Positions 1 to 7,583 of a DNA stretch of 49,816 nt are shown here, piece by piece. Under the pieces are notes generated by a model that worked only from the letters and a program-made list of their open reading frames with translations, was not told the origin of the DNA and searched no databases. The position numbers and the translations under genes are program-made. The stretch is from Cyanobium sp. N.Huapi 1H5 (GTDB lineage: Bacteria > Cyanobacteriota > Cyanobacteriia > PCC-6307 > Cyanobiaceae): positions 1-49,816 of the forward strand of contig NZ_JAGQBH010000011.1 of assembly GCF_024345535.1 (NCBI RefSeq), written 5' to 3'. Each line of letters opens with the position of its first letter. The first letter of the stretch is position 1.

Positions 1-143
<143 letters not shown>

Positions 144-164
144 TCCCTCTCCCACGGATCTCCT

Positions 165-186
165 GCCCCCTCCAAGGGGGCTTTTT
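165..186 (+). terminator. Rho-independent terminator of psbD
   Basis: GCCCCC (165-170) and GGGGGC (176-181) form a 6-bp stem with a 5-base loop, followed by T5 at 182-186. It lies 21 bases downstream of the psbD stop. A closely similar hairpin ends the fourth porin at 17115-17139. Confidence 0.85.
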
Positions 187-454
187 CATGGCCTCCGCGC
201 TGATGCCCCCCTCCTCGCCGGCCCGAAAAGCTGGTTACGATGGCTTCGTTCCGTCAGCAGTGACGTGGTGATCGACGGAAACGCCTGATCGGAGAGCGCC
301 GCAACGTCGGGCCCGGTGATTCACCCCTGGTGCAACCGCATCGGTGGGGTTGATCCCACGACCTTCTCGCTGTGGTGACCTTCCGCCCTCGGTCGTCTTC
401 CGCCCTTGCCGCAGGCGTCGCCGGCTGGCATCCAACCCACAGGAGGAGGTGTCC

Positions 455-508
455 ATGACCCCAAGTTGTCCCATCCAGGGTCTGCAGATCGCGGAGAATG
501 CCGGCTGA
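455..508 (+). CDS. Possible 17-residue small protein or leader peptide
   Basis: ATG 455-457 follows AGGAGGAGGT (441-450). That sequence includes a perfect anti-SD complement, AGGAGGT, four bases before the start. It is stronger than the ribosome sites of most genes here. The frame encodes MTPSCPIQGLQIAENAG and stops at TGA 506-508. The 564-614 hairpin follows 55 bases later and could end such a transcript. I recognise no family. It could be a small secreted or regulatory peptide, a leader, or a chance frame; only the ribosome site supports it. Confidence 0.25.
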   Translation: MTPSCPIQGLQIAENAG

Positions 509-563
509 TCACGGCCGCTGAATCCTGATCCATCGGTTCCGCGCCAGAGCGGACCCGGCGAGA

Positions 564-614
564 GCCCCCGAGACCGTGGTTCCAGGTTCCCCTGGTATCG
601 CCGGTCTCGGGGGC
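564..614. other. Nested 13-bp stem-loop, possible bidirectional terminator
   Basis: GCCCCCGAGACCG (564-576) pairs perfectly with CGGTCTCGGGGGC (602-614). A second stem sits in the loop: CCAGG (582-586) with CCTGG (591-595) around TTCC. There is no T-run on either side, so it is not a textbook intrinsic terminator. It lies 22 bases beyond the minus-strand acyltransferase stop and could end that operon, cap the transcript of the small ORF, or be part of an RNA. Confidence 0.5.
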
Positions 615-636
615 ATCGTTCATTCCGGCCTGGGCC

Positions 637-2691
637 TCAGGGCCCCTCCGGCTCTGGTGTCCCCGGTGCTGGTGCCGATGACCTCAGCACGTCCCGGATC
701 AGCGGCGCGGCGAGCTGCACCGCCTGCTTCGAGGGATGGGAATGCTCATCCCGGTAAAGGATCTCGCCACCCCGGGCCCGATAGGTGCAGGCCCCCTCGG
801 GGCAGAACAGGTCGAACAGGTCGACCACCTCCAGCTTCCCCTGGCGCTGCAGTTCGCCCAGCAGGTCGTCGAGCGGTTGGCGTCGCCGCAGCGATTCGGC
901 CCGGCCCGGCAGCTGGCAGGGGCCGCCGAACGGGGAGAACCACTGGGGCACGGCGCTGGCGGGGTGGCAGTTCGCCTCCCGGGCGAAGGGCAGGCCATTG
1001 AGCACCGCCAGGCGCACGCCGCGCCGCGCCAGGCTGGCGGAGAAGTCGCTGAGGCCCATTCCCAGGGTCTGCAGGATCAGCCGGCTGCCCGGCCCCGGGC
1101 TGGGCGGCGAGAACATCACCATGTCGTTGACGAGGAACACCCAGTCGCCCGGGCGCAGCTGTTCCACCAGCCCGGGCACCACCCGGTTCCAGTAGGCGCG
1201 GTTGGTGGCGGCGAACGGGCCGCTGCCGCCGAGGGCGGCGAAGTTGCCCACCGGGGAGGCGGCCCAGGCCGAGGTGATCGTCACCGCGTAGTCGTCGGTG
1301 GCCACCAGCTCGTCGAAGGCGCCGGCGAAGGAGGCCGAGAAGGAATTGCCCACCACCAGCACCCGGCGGCGGGCCGTGGCGAAGTCCCCGAGGGTGCAGG
1401 CCTCGATGGCGATGGTCTTCGCCGCCTCACCGTCGTTGGCCAGCACGCAGGGGGACCCCTGCCAGGTTCCGGCGGCACCCGCCACCCGATAGGGATCGAC
1501 GAGCGATTCCACCCCCATGCCGGCGGGGATCGGGTTGCGGCCGGCGTACAGGCTGAACGGAGGCAGGTTGTCGACAGCGATCAGCAGCCCCGCCCCGGTG
1601 GCCAGGCCGCCCACCCCGATGGCGATCGTGCGGTCCCGCCGCGGGGCCCAGCTGGCCTGCCTCAGGGGCTTCTCGACCCAGCGGTAGGAGGCCAGCGACA
1701 GCAGCACCATCAGGCCGATCTGGAACGGCAGTGACCACCAGTGCAGGCCGATCGTCCAGCGGCTCAGGGACAGCACCCCCCAGTGCCAGAGGTAGAGGGA
1801 ATAGGAGATCAGCCCCACCCCCACCAGGGCCGGCCGGCTGAACAGGCGATGGGCGGCGGTCCCCTGGCGCAGGCTGGCGATCAGCAGGGTGGTCAGGACC
1901 ACGGCGGCCACCGTGGCCGGAACCGCCCAGGCCAGCGGCAGCAGCATCACCCCCACCAGGCCCAGGACCGCCGCCATGGGCGGCAGGCGGCCCAGGCCCC
2001 TGGCGGCGGCCGGCCAGACGCCGCCGAGGCAGAACAGCAGGCAGCCCGCCCCCATCTCCCACAGGCGCGGCGGCATCAGGAAGTAGGCGGCGGCCTGCTG
2101 GGTGGGATAGAGCTGCACGAAGGCGATCAGGGACGCCAGTGAGGCCACGCCCATCACCGCGAAGAGGGCCCTGTGGCCCCCGGCTCCCGGGCGGGCGAAG
2201 CCCGTCATCCAGGCCACCAGGGGCAGCAGCAGGTAGACCTGCTCCTCCACCCCAAGCGACCAGGTGTGGGTGAAGGGGTTGAGTTTGGTGGCGGTGCCGA
2301 AGTAGTCGGTGGCCTGACCATGCAGGTAGACGTTGGAGAAACCGAACAGGGCGCTGATCCCCGTGCGCAGGGCCGTATGGGGCCGGGGGATCACCAGGCA
2401 GGACAGGATCCCCACCACCACGACGAAGACCAGCAGGGCCGGCACGAGCCGTTTCAGGCGCCGGCTGTAGAAGCCGAGCAGCAGATCGCCCAGGGAGCGG
2501 GCCGGACGGCGCGTCAGGGACCCGGTGATCACGAAGCCGGAGATCACGAAGAAGATGTCCACCCCCAGGTAGCCGCTGGGCAGCAGTCGGTCGTCGATGT
2601 GGTTGAGGATCACGGCCACCACGGCCAGGGCCCGCAGGCCGTCGATCTCGGCGCGGTAGCCGGCCCCGGAGGAGAGGGGGGTGTCGCTCAC
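637..2691 (-). CDS. OafA/YrhL-type membrane acyltransferase with C-terminal SGNH-like domain
   Basis: The predicted protein has 684 residues. The N-terminal ~350 are an acyltransferase-3 domain, starting YRAEIDGLRALAVVAVILNH with the catalytic-type His, then GYLGVDIFFVISGFVI and about ten membrane segments. WSLGVEEQ and SYSLYLWHW are family motifs. The C-terminal half is an SGNH-like extracytoplasmic domain. Its first block reads VVGNSFSASF, with Asn where GDS is usual, and a D..H element (YRDEHSHP) lies near the end. Such proteins O-acylate surface polysaccharides or lipid-linked sugars. The GTG start overlaps the upstream stop as GTGA. It is the last gene of a five-gene coupled run. The acyl group and acceptor are unknown. 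Confidence 0.88.
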   Translation of the reverse strand: MSDTPLSSGAGYRAEIDGLRALAVVAVILNHIDDRLLPSGYLGVDIFFVISGFVITGSLTRRPARSLGDLLLGFYSRRLKRLVPALLVFVVVVGILSCLVIPRPHTALRTGISALFGFSNVYLHGQATDYFGTATKLNPFTHTWSLGVEEQVYLLLPLVAWMTGFARPGAGGHRALFAVMGVASLASLIAFVQLYPTQQAAAYFLMPPRLWEMGAGCLLFCLGGVWPAAARGLGRLPPMAAVLGLVGVMLLPLAWAVPATVAAVVLTTLLIASLRQGTAAHRLFSRPALVGVGLISYSLYLWHWGVLSLSRWTIGLHWWSLPFQIGLMVLLSLASYRWVEKPLRQASWAPRRDRTIAIGVGGLATGAGLLIAVDNLPPFSLYAGRNPIPAGMGVESLVDPYRVAGAAGTWQGSPCVLANDGEAAKTIAIEACTLGDFATARRRVLVVGNSFSASFAGAFDELVATDDYAVTITSAWAASPVGNFAALGGSGPFAATNRAYWNRVVPGLVEQLRPGDWVFLVNDMVMFSPPSPGPGSRLILQTLGMGLSDFSASLARRGVRLAVLNGLPFAREANCHPASAVPQWFSPFGGPCQLPGRAESLRRRQPLDDLLGELQRQGKLEVVDLFDLFCPEGACTYRARGGEILYRDEHSHPSKQAVQLAAPLIRDVLRSSAPAPGTPEPEGP

Positions 2692-3632
2692 GCCGGCATC
2701 GCCTCGCCGCCGTCCCGATGGCGGCCCAGCACCACCAGGCCCACCGCGGTGGGCAGCAGCACGGTGCACACCCGCAGCACCAGGGTGACCGCCAGCGCCG
2801 TCGGCCGCTCGACCCCGAACGCCACCGCCAGGCCGATGGCCGTGGCCTCCGCGGTGCCGACCCCCGCCGGCAGGAAGGAGAGGACCCCGCCCAGGGCCAT
2901 GGCGGTGCGGATCACGGCGGCCTGGGTCAGGGCCAGGGGATCCCCCTGCAGCTGCAGCAGCCCCATCAGCGCCGACGCCTCGATCAGCCACACCAGGACC
3001 GCCAGGGCGGTGCCCACCAGCAGGGGCCAGGGCCGCAGCAGCCGCCGCAGCCGGCCCACCGCCCCGAGGGCCTCCCGCAGCAGCCGGGTCAGCCCGTGCC
3101 AGCGCCGGTGGGCCGGCAGCCGGTCGAGGAACGCCTCCAGGCGCCGCAGGGCGGCCGGATGGGTCAGCAGCCAGGCGCCGACGGCCAGGGTTCCGCCGCC
3201 CGCCACCAGGGCCGGCAGGATCCGCCCCCCGAGGCCCCAGGCGAGCACCAGCAGGGCTCCGGCCAGATCGGTCACCCGCTCCGCCAGGGTCACCCCCACG
3301 CCCACCTGCATCGGGATGCCGTGGCGGCGCTGCAGCCACAGTCCCCGCAGGGCCTCGCCGCTGCGGCCGGGGGCGGCGACCAGCGCCAGGCCGGCGACGT
3401 AGATCCGGCTGCTGGGCCGCCAGGCCAGGGGGTGGCCCAGCTGCCGCAGATAGAACTGCCAGCGCTGGAACAGGAGCAGATAGCCCGCGGCCACCAGGGC
3501 CGGCACCAGCAGCCAGCACCACCAGGGCAGCGCCCCCAGGGAGCGCATCACGCTGGCGAAACCGAACCAGATGCTGAGCCCCAGGTAGAGCGCCAGGGTC
3601 GCCACCAACCCCAGGAACCAGCGCTTCCTCAT
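2688..3632 (-). CDS. AglD / lysylphosphatidylglycerol-synthase-like (UPF0104) membrane protein
   Basis: The protein has 314 residues and about eight hydrophobic segments. The features G-SGEALRGLWL, GVTLAERVTDL and LSFLPAGVGTAEA match the LPG-synthase transmembrane / UPF0104 family. Members (for example MprF N-terminal domains and archaeal AglD) are thought to move or present lipid-linked molecules across membranes. The chosen ATG at 3632 (MRKRWFLGL) gives a normal short N-terminus before the first membrane segment. A GTG at 3677, just after the upstream stop, is possible. Its stop overlaps the acyltransferase start. I infer a flippase-like or membrane step for the operon's glycolipid; no lysyl transfer domain is present. 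Confidence 0.82.
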   Translation of the reverse strand: MRKRWFLGLVATLALYLGLSIWFGFASVMRSLGALPWWCWLLVPALVAAGYLLLFQRWQFYLRQLGHPLAWRPSSRIYVAGLALVAAPGRSGEALRGLWLQRRHGIPMQVGVGVTLAERVTDLAGALLVLAWGLGGRILPALVAGGGTLAVGAWLLTHPAALRRLEAFLDRLPAHRRWHGLTRLLREALGAVGRLRRLLRPWPLLVGTALAVLVWLIEASALMGLLQLQGDPLALTQAAVIRTAMALGGVLSFLPAGVGTAEATAIGLAVAFGVERPTALAVTLVLRVCTVLLPTAVGLVVLGRHRDGGEAMPA

Positions 3633-3681
3633 CGGCGGCCTTGCCGCTGGCGGGGCGGCGGCGGGACGGACAGCCACGCGG

Positions 3682-5085
3682 TCATGGGGTGAAGCGCAGC
3701 TTCTGGGCCGCATACAGGCACATCCTCGCCAGGATCAGCCCCTCCTTCACATGGGCGATGTTCGAGCTGCCGTAACTGCGCTCCTGGTACCGCACCGGCA
3801 CCTCCACGATCTTGAGGTTCAGCTTGGCCGCACCGAAGAGCAGATCGAAGTCGCCGAAGGGGTCGAAGTCGCCGAAGTAAGCCCGCCCGGCCTTGAGCCG
3901 CTCGTAGTCGACCTTCCAGATCACCTTGGTGCCGCAGAGGGTGTCCTTGAGCCGCTGGCGCAGCAGCCAGGAGAAGGCCGCGGCGAAGAAGCGGTTGGCG
4001 GCCGTGTTCAGCGGCGGCATCGCGGCGCTGGTGCGGGGATAGACCAGCCGGCAGCCGTTGACGAACTCCCCCCGGCCCTCCGCCAGGGCCTTGTAGAAGC
4101 GGGTCAGATCCTCGGGGCGCACGGTGAGGTCGGCATCGAGGATCATCAGCACCTCCCCCTCGGCCTGATCGAAGCCCAGCCAGACGGCGTCGGCCTTGCC
4201 GCGGCCGCTCTGGCGCAGGGCCCGCAGCCGCAGCGGGCCGCTGTAGGAGCCGCAGACCCGCTCGATCTCCGCCCAGGTGGCATCGGAGGAGTGGCCCTCC
4301 ACGAACAGCACCTCGGTGAACGATCCGAGCTGGGGCATGCGCTCGATGGCGGCGGCGATGTTGCCGGCTTCGTTGCGGGCCGGAATCACCACGCTGACGC
4401 TGGGCTGGCGCTGGGTCGGGGTGGCCGGCCGGGCCACGAGCCAGTGGGTGAGCCCGAACTGTTCGAGCAGCGGCAGCTGGCTCAGCCAGCGGTTGGCCAG
4501 GGGGGCCAGCAGGGGGATCCGGCGGGGCAGCAGGCAGCGATGGCCCTGCTTGAGCACCTCCCAGCCGGCCAGATCGAGCAGGTTCTGCACGTCCCTGGGG
4601 GTGAGCCAGCTCTCGGGGGGCTGGGGCTGGCGCAGGCCCGCCCCTTCCGCCGCCTTGAGCAGGGGCTGCCACAGCCAGTTGTGGAAGCTCACCACCAGCC
4701 GGGTGCGGTCATGGCAGAACGCCGCCAGCCGCTCCAGCACCCCCTGCACGTCCTCAAGGGTGTTGAGGGTGTTGGCCAGCAGGATCACGTCGAAGGGGGC
4801 GCTCTCACCGATCGTCTCCGGGTCGATGGTCGCCGCTTCGGCGCAGATGATCCGCAGGTTGGGGTGGGCCGCCCGGGCGGCGGCGGCGATGGCGGGGTCG
4901 CGCTCGATGCCCACCCCGTGGCCCGGGTGGGTGGCCGCCAGCAGATCGCCCAGGCCGCAGCCGATCTCGAGGACCCGCAGCCCCGGGGCGACCAGCAGCT
5001 GGTGCAGGCGGTTCAGGTCCTCGTAGTAGGCGCGGTTGCGGCGGTGGAACCGTCGCAGTCCCTCCGGCTGGAGCGTGCCGTTCAT
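3682..5085 (-). CDS. Fused SAM methyltransferase and family-2 glycosyltransferase
   Basis: The protein has 467 residues and two domains. Residues ~1-190 form a class I methyltransferase with motif I LEIGCGLGD (39-47) and acidic motif GIERD. Residues ~228-467 form a GT-A glycosyltransferase resembling DPM1/ArnC-type enzymes: SVVIPARNEAGNI, EGHSSDAT, then ILDADLT with the metal-binding D317-x-D319, and a C-terminal GTKVIWK...FGDFDLLFGA region. The second half likely makes a polyprenyl-phosphate sugar, which would be the donor for the two GT39 enzymes encoded just upstream. The first half may methylate a sugar or lipid. ATG overlaps the upstream stop as ATGA. The fusion is clear; substrates are inference. 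Confidence 0.88.
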   Translation of the reverse strand: MNGTLQPEGLRRFHRRNRAYYEDLNRLHQLLVAPGLRVLEIGCGLGDLLAATHPGHGVGIERDPAIAAAARAAHPNLRIICAEAATIDPETIGESAPFDVILLANTLNTLEDVQGVLERLAAFCHDRTRLVVSFHNWLWQPLLKAAEGAGLRQPQPPESWLTPRDVQNLLDLAGWEVLKQGHRCLLPRRIPLLAPLANRWLSQLPLLEQFGLTHWLVARPATPTQRQPSVSVVIPARNEAGNIAAAIERMPQLGSFTEVLFVEGHSSDATWAEIERVCGSYSGPLRLRALRQSGRGKADAVWLGFDQAEGEVLMILDADLTVRPEDLTRFYKALAEGRGEFVNGCRLVYPRTSAAMPPLNTAANRFFAAAFSWLLRQRLKDTLCGTKVIWKVDYERLKAGRAYFGDFDPFGDFDLLFGAAKLNLKIVEVPVRYQERSYGSSNIAHVKEGLILARMCLYAAQKLRFTP

Positions 5086-7583
5086 CGCAGCAGGGCCAGG
5101 GTGCCCGCCACATCGAGCCGCAGGCCGCGGGCCACGATCCGCAGCGTCCGCAGGGTGCGGTTGCCTGGGTCGAGCCGGGCGGCGGCATCCAGCGCCACCT
5201 GGGCCTGGCCGGGGTGGAAGCGGTAGAGCTGCACGAAGCCGAGGGCCATCAGGGCATGGGGATTGGTGGGTTCGAGGGACACGATGCGCTGCAGCGTGTC
5301 GACGGCCCCATCGGCGTGCCGCTGCAGCGCCTGGGCCAGGGCCAGACCATAGAGGTCCTCCAGATCGGCTTCCCCGGGGTCGGCGCCAGTCTCCTGCAGC
5401 CTGGCCCGCAGCAGCCGCTCCCCCTGGGAGAGATAGATCTGCTGGGGGTCCCGCTGGTTGATCTGCCCCACCTGCCGGAACAGCCGGTCGAGATCGCCGG
5501 TCCGCAGCAGCCTCCCAAGATCGACCAGCTGGTCGATGCGGTTGGAGGGCGCCCCGGCGTCCATGGCCTGGGCCCCCTTGCCCTGGGCCTCCTGGCCCCG
5601 GGCGCCGCCCCCGGCCACCGTCAGCGTCAGGGGGGCGCTGCGCAGGGCCAGCGGCCTCCCCTGGCGGTCGAGGGCCCGGGCCCGGAGCCGGTAAGACCCA
5701 TCGGGCAACCCGGCCGGCACCACCAGGGCCAGCCGTTCGCGCACCTCCAGGCAACCGCCGGGCTCAGCGCGCACCATGCCCTGGCCGATGCCGCGGTCAT
5801 GGCGCCAGGTCGGCACGCCGGCGGCGGCGGTGTCCGGCCGCCAGTCGAGCAGCAGCAGGCCGTCCCGCAGCTCGGCCGCCGGCCCCCGCAGCCGGCTCAC
5901 CAGCACCGCCCCGCTGCCGGGCCGCAGGGGGGGCGGCGGTTCGACGGTCAGGTTCAGGGCCAGGTCCCGCTCCGGCCCGCAGGCCACCGGGAGCACCTCC
6001 AGGCCCAGGGTGCGCCGCCCGAACAGCTCGGCGCTGCTGCCATCCGGCAGGGGCCAGCGGCCGGCGGCCTGGAAGGCGGGTGATCGCCGCACCAGGCCGT
6101 CCAGGGCGGCCTGGCGCTCGTCGCTCATCACCCCCTGGTCGCCCCCCTTGAGCAGGAACCAGTCGAATCCGGCCAGGTCTCCGTCCAGCTGGTCGAGGGG
6201 TGCCACGGTCTGGCGGGCGGCGACGCGGAACTGCTGGCGGCGCCCTTCGGCGTCGAGGTTGAAGGCGTTCAGTCCCTGGCTGTCGGGCAGCACCGCCAGG
6301 GTGGAGAGCTGGTGGGGACTGCGCTGGCGGATCGTGGCCACGATCGCCTCCAGGGGCCAGGGGGGGCCGGCGACGGGGGGTCGCGGCGGAAAGGCGGTGG
6401 GATTGGCCGCCAGGGCGAACTGGCTGGCCAGCGCCCCCCAGAGCCCGATCACCACCACCGCCAGCCGCCAGACGGGCGTCCAGCGGCCGGCGGCCGAGGC
6501 CAGCACGATCCCCAGGCCGAGGCAGAGCTGGGGAACCAGGGGCAGCACGAAGCGGAAGTCCTTGGTGCTCATCAGGGTGGCCAGCAACAGGGCACCGAGG
6601 GGAAAGCTCAGCCACCAGGCGAGCCGCCGCCAGGGCAGGGGGCCGGCGGCGGTGCGGCCGTGTCGCCACCAACCCAGAGATCCACCCGCCACCACCACCG
6701 CCACCAGGGCGGCCCCGGCCATGGTGGGCAGCAGGCGGGGGTAGAACAGCCAGCCCGCCAGGGTGTTCGCCTCCAGACCGTCCTGATACAGGACGCCCCA
6801 CTGGCGGGCCTTGTTGACCGTGGAAAGGATCGTCAGCCAGTTCTGGCTCCACCAGGGCCAGGCCAGGGCCGTCGCCGCCGCCGCCGCCAGCAGCGCCTCG
6901 GCCAGCCGGCCGAAGCGGGCCCTGGGGCCCGGCCGGCCCCGCCGGAGCAGGGGCGCAAGGGCCCGCCAGGCCAGGGCCAGCAGGGGCAGCCAGAGCATCA
7001 CCAGGCCGGTGGGGCGTGTCAGAACCACCGCCCCGAGCCCCAGGCCGACGGCCAGGCTCCAGAGCCAGGGGCGCCGGGGCCGGCCCAGCACCCGCACCGT
7101 CAGCAGCCACCAGGTGGCCGTCAGCACGGCCGTCAGGCTGAAATCGATCAGGTAGTCGCTGCGCTGGTTCAGCAGAGCCGGCGCGACGGCGCAGAGGAAG
7201 GCGGCCCAGAGGCCGGCCGCCCGCCCATGGGCCAGGCGGCCCAGGCCGTAGAGGCTGCCCAGGAGCAGGGCCTGGAACAGGCTGTTGGACAGGATCGCGC
7301 TGCCATAGCCGGGCCCCAGCAGGCTGAACACCGGTGCCGTCACCAGATAGGTGAACGGCCCCCGGTAGGTGGGCGTCTCGGCCCAGAGCCGCTGCCACCA
7401 AAGCGAATCCCAGGGAGCCGCCTCCCCGAGCACCTGCCAGACCCCCAGGGCCCGGCTCAGGTGTTCCCCCTGGTCCCAGGCCGGCGGCTGGGCGTGGCGC
7501 TGCAGCCAGAGGAGATCCAGGAGCACCCCGGCCAGCCACAGCCCCAGCAGGATCCACCTATCCCGGCCCCGCGTCCGTCTCAT
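5082..7583 (-). CDS. GT39-type membrane glycosyltransferase with C-terminal TPR region
   Basis: The predicted protein has 833 residues. The N-terminal ~430 are a GT39/ArnT-like polytopic domain with AWDQGEHLSR, carrying the acidic pair D37/E40 expected in the first periplasmic loop, then about eleven hydrophobic segments. The middle (~450-640) is a soluble module, apparently extracytoplasmic, and includes a beta-rich part. Residues ~680-833 contain TPR-like helices (AVDTLQRIVSLEPTNPHAL). GT39 enzymes transfer sugars from polyprenyl-phosphate carriers to lipids, glycans or proteins outside the cytoplasmic membrane. ATG 7583 overlaps the previous stop as ATGA, and the 3' end overlaps the next start the same way. 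The acceptor cannot be deduced. Confidence 0.87.
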   Translation of the reverse strand: MRRTRGRDRWILLGLWLAGVLLDLLWLQRHAQPPAWDQGEHLSRALGVWQVLGEAAPWDSLWWQRLWAETPTYRGPFTYLVTAPVFSLLGPGYGSAILSNSLFQALLLGSLYGLGRLAHGRAAGLWAAFLCAVAPALLNQRSDYLIDFSLTAVLTATWWLLTVRVLGRPRRPWLWSLAVGLGLGAVVLTRPTGLVMLWLPLLALAWRALAPLLRRGRPGPRARFGRLAEALLAAAAATALAWPWWSQNWLTILSTVNKARQWGVLYQDGLEANTLAGWLFYPRLLPTMAGAALVAVVVAGGSLGWWRHGRTAAGPLPWRRLAWWLSFPLGALLLATLMSTKDFRFVLPLVPQLCLGLGIVLASAAGRWTPVWRLAVVVIGLWGALASQFALAANPTAFPPRPPVAGPPWPLEAIVATIRQRSPHQLSTLAVLPDSQGLNAFNLDAEGRRQQFRVAARQTVAPLDQLDGDLAGFDWFLLKGGDQGVMSDERQAALDGLVRRSPAFQAAGRWPLPDGSSAELFGRRTLGLEVLPVACGPERDLALNLTVEPPPPLRPGSGAVLVSRLRGPAAELRDGLLLLDWRPDTAAAGVPTWRHDRGIGQGMVRAEPGGCLEVRERLALVVPAGLPDGSYRLRARALDRQGRPLALRSAPLTLTVAGGGARGQEAQGKGAQAMDAGAPSNRIDQLVDLGRLLRTGDLDRLFRQVGQINQRDPQQIYLSQGERLLRARLQETGADPGEADLEDLYGLALAQALQRHADGAVDTLQRIVSLEPTNPHALMALGFVQLYRFHPGQAQVALDAAARLDPGNRTLRTLRIVARGLRLDVAGTLALLR

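Larger units (their letters stand above)
144..636. other. Intergenic region between psbD and the minus-strand glycan operon
   Basis: This 493-base stretch contains the psbD terminator, one very short ORF behind a strong Shine-Dalgarno (455-508), and a long nested hairpin (564-614). No tRNA, no conserved long ORF and no clear promoter could be recognised. The longer reading frames across it (plus strand 61-288, minus strand 235-474 and 321-623) have no recognisable protein content and look like GC-rich chance frames. Confidence 0.6.

Noticed and set aside
144..636. psbC following psbD
   Set aside because: No frame in this stretch encodes CP43, and a terminator follows psbD immediately.
637..3522. 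A single 961-residue protein running from 3522 to 637 on the minus strand
   Set aside because: Its first ~275 codons are a shadow of the AglD-like gene in another frame. The acyltransferase begins at GTG 2691, where recognisable sequence starts and where a GTGA overlap lies.
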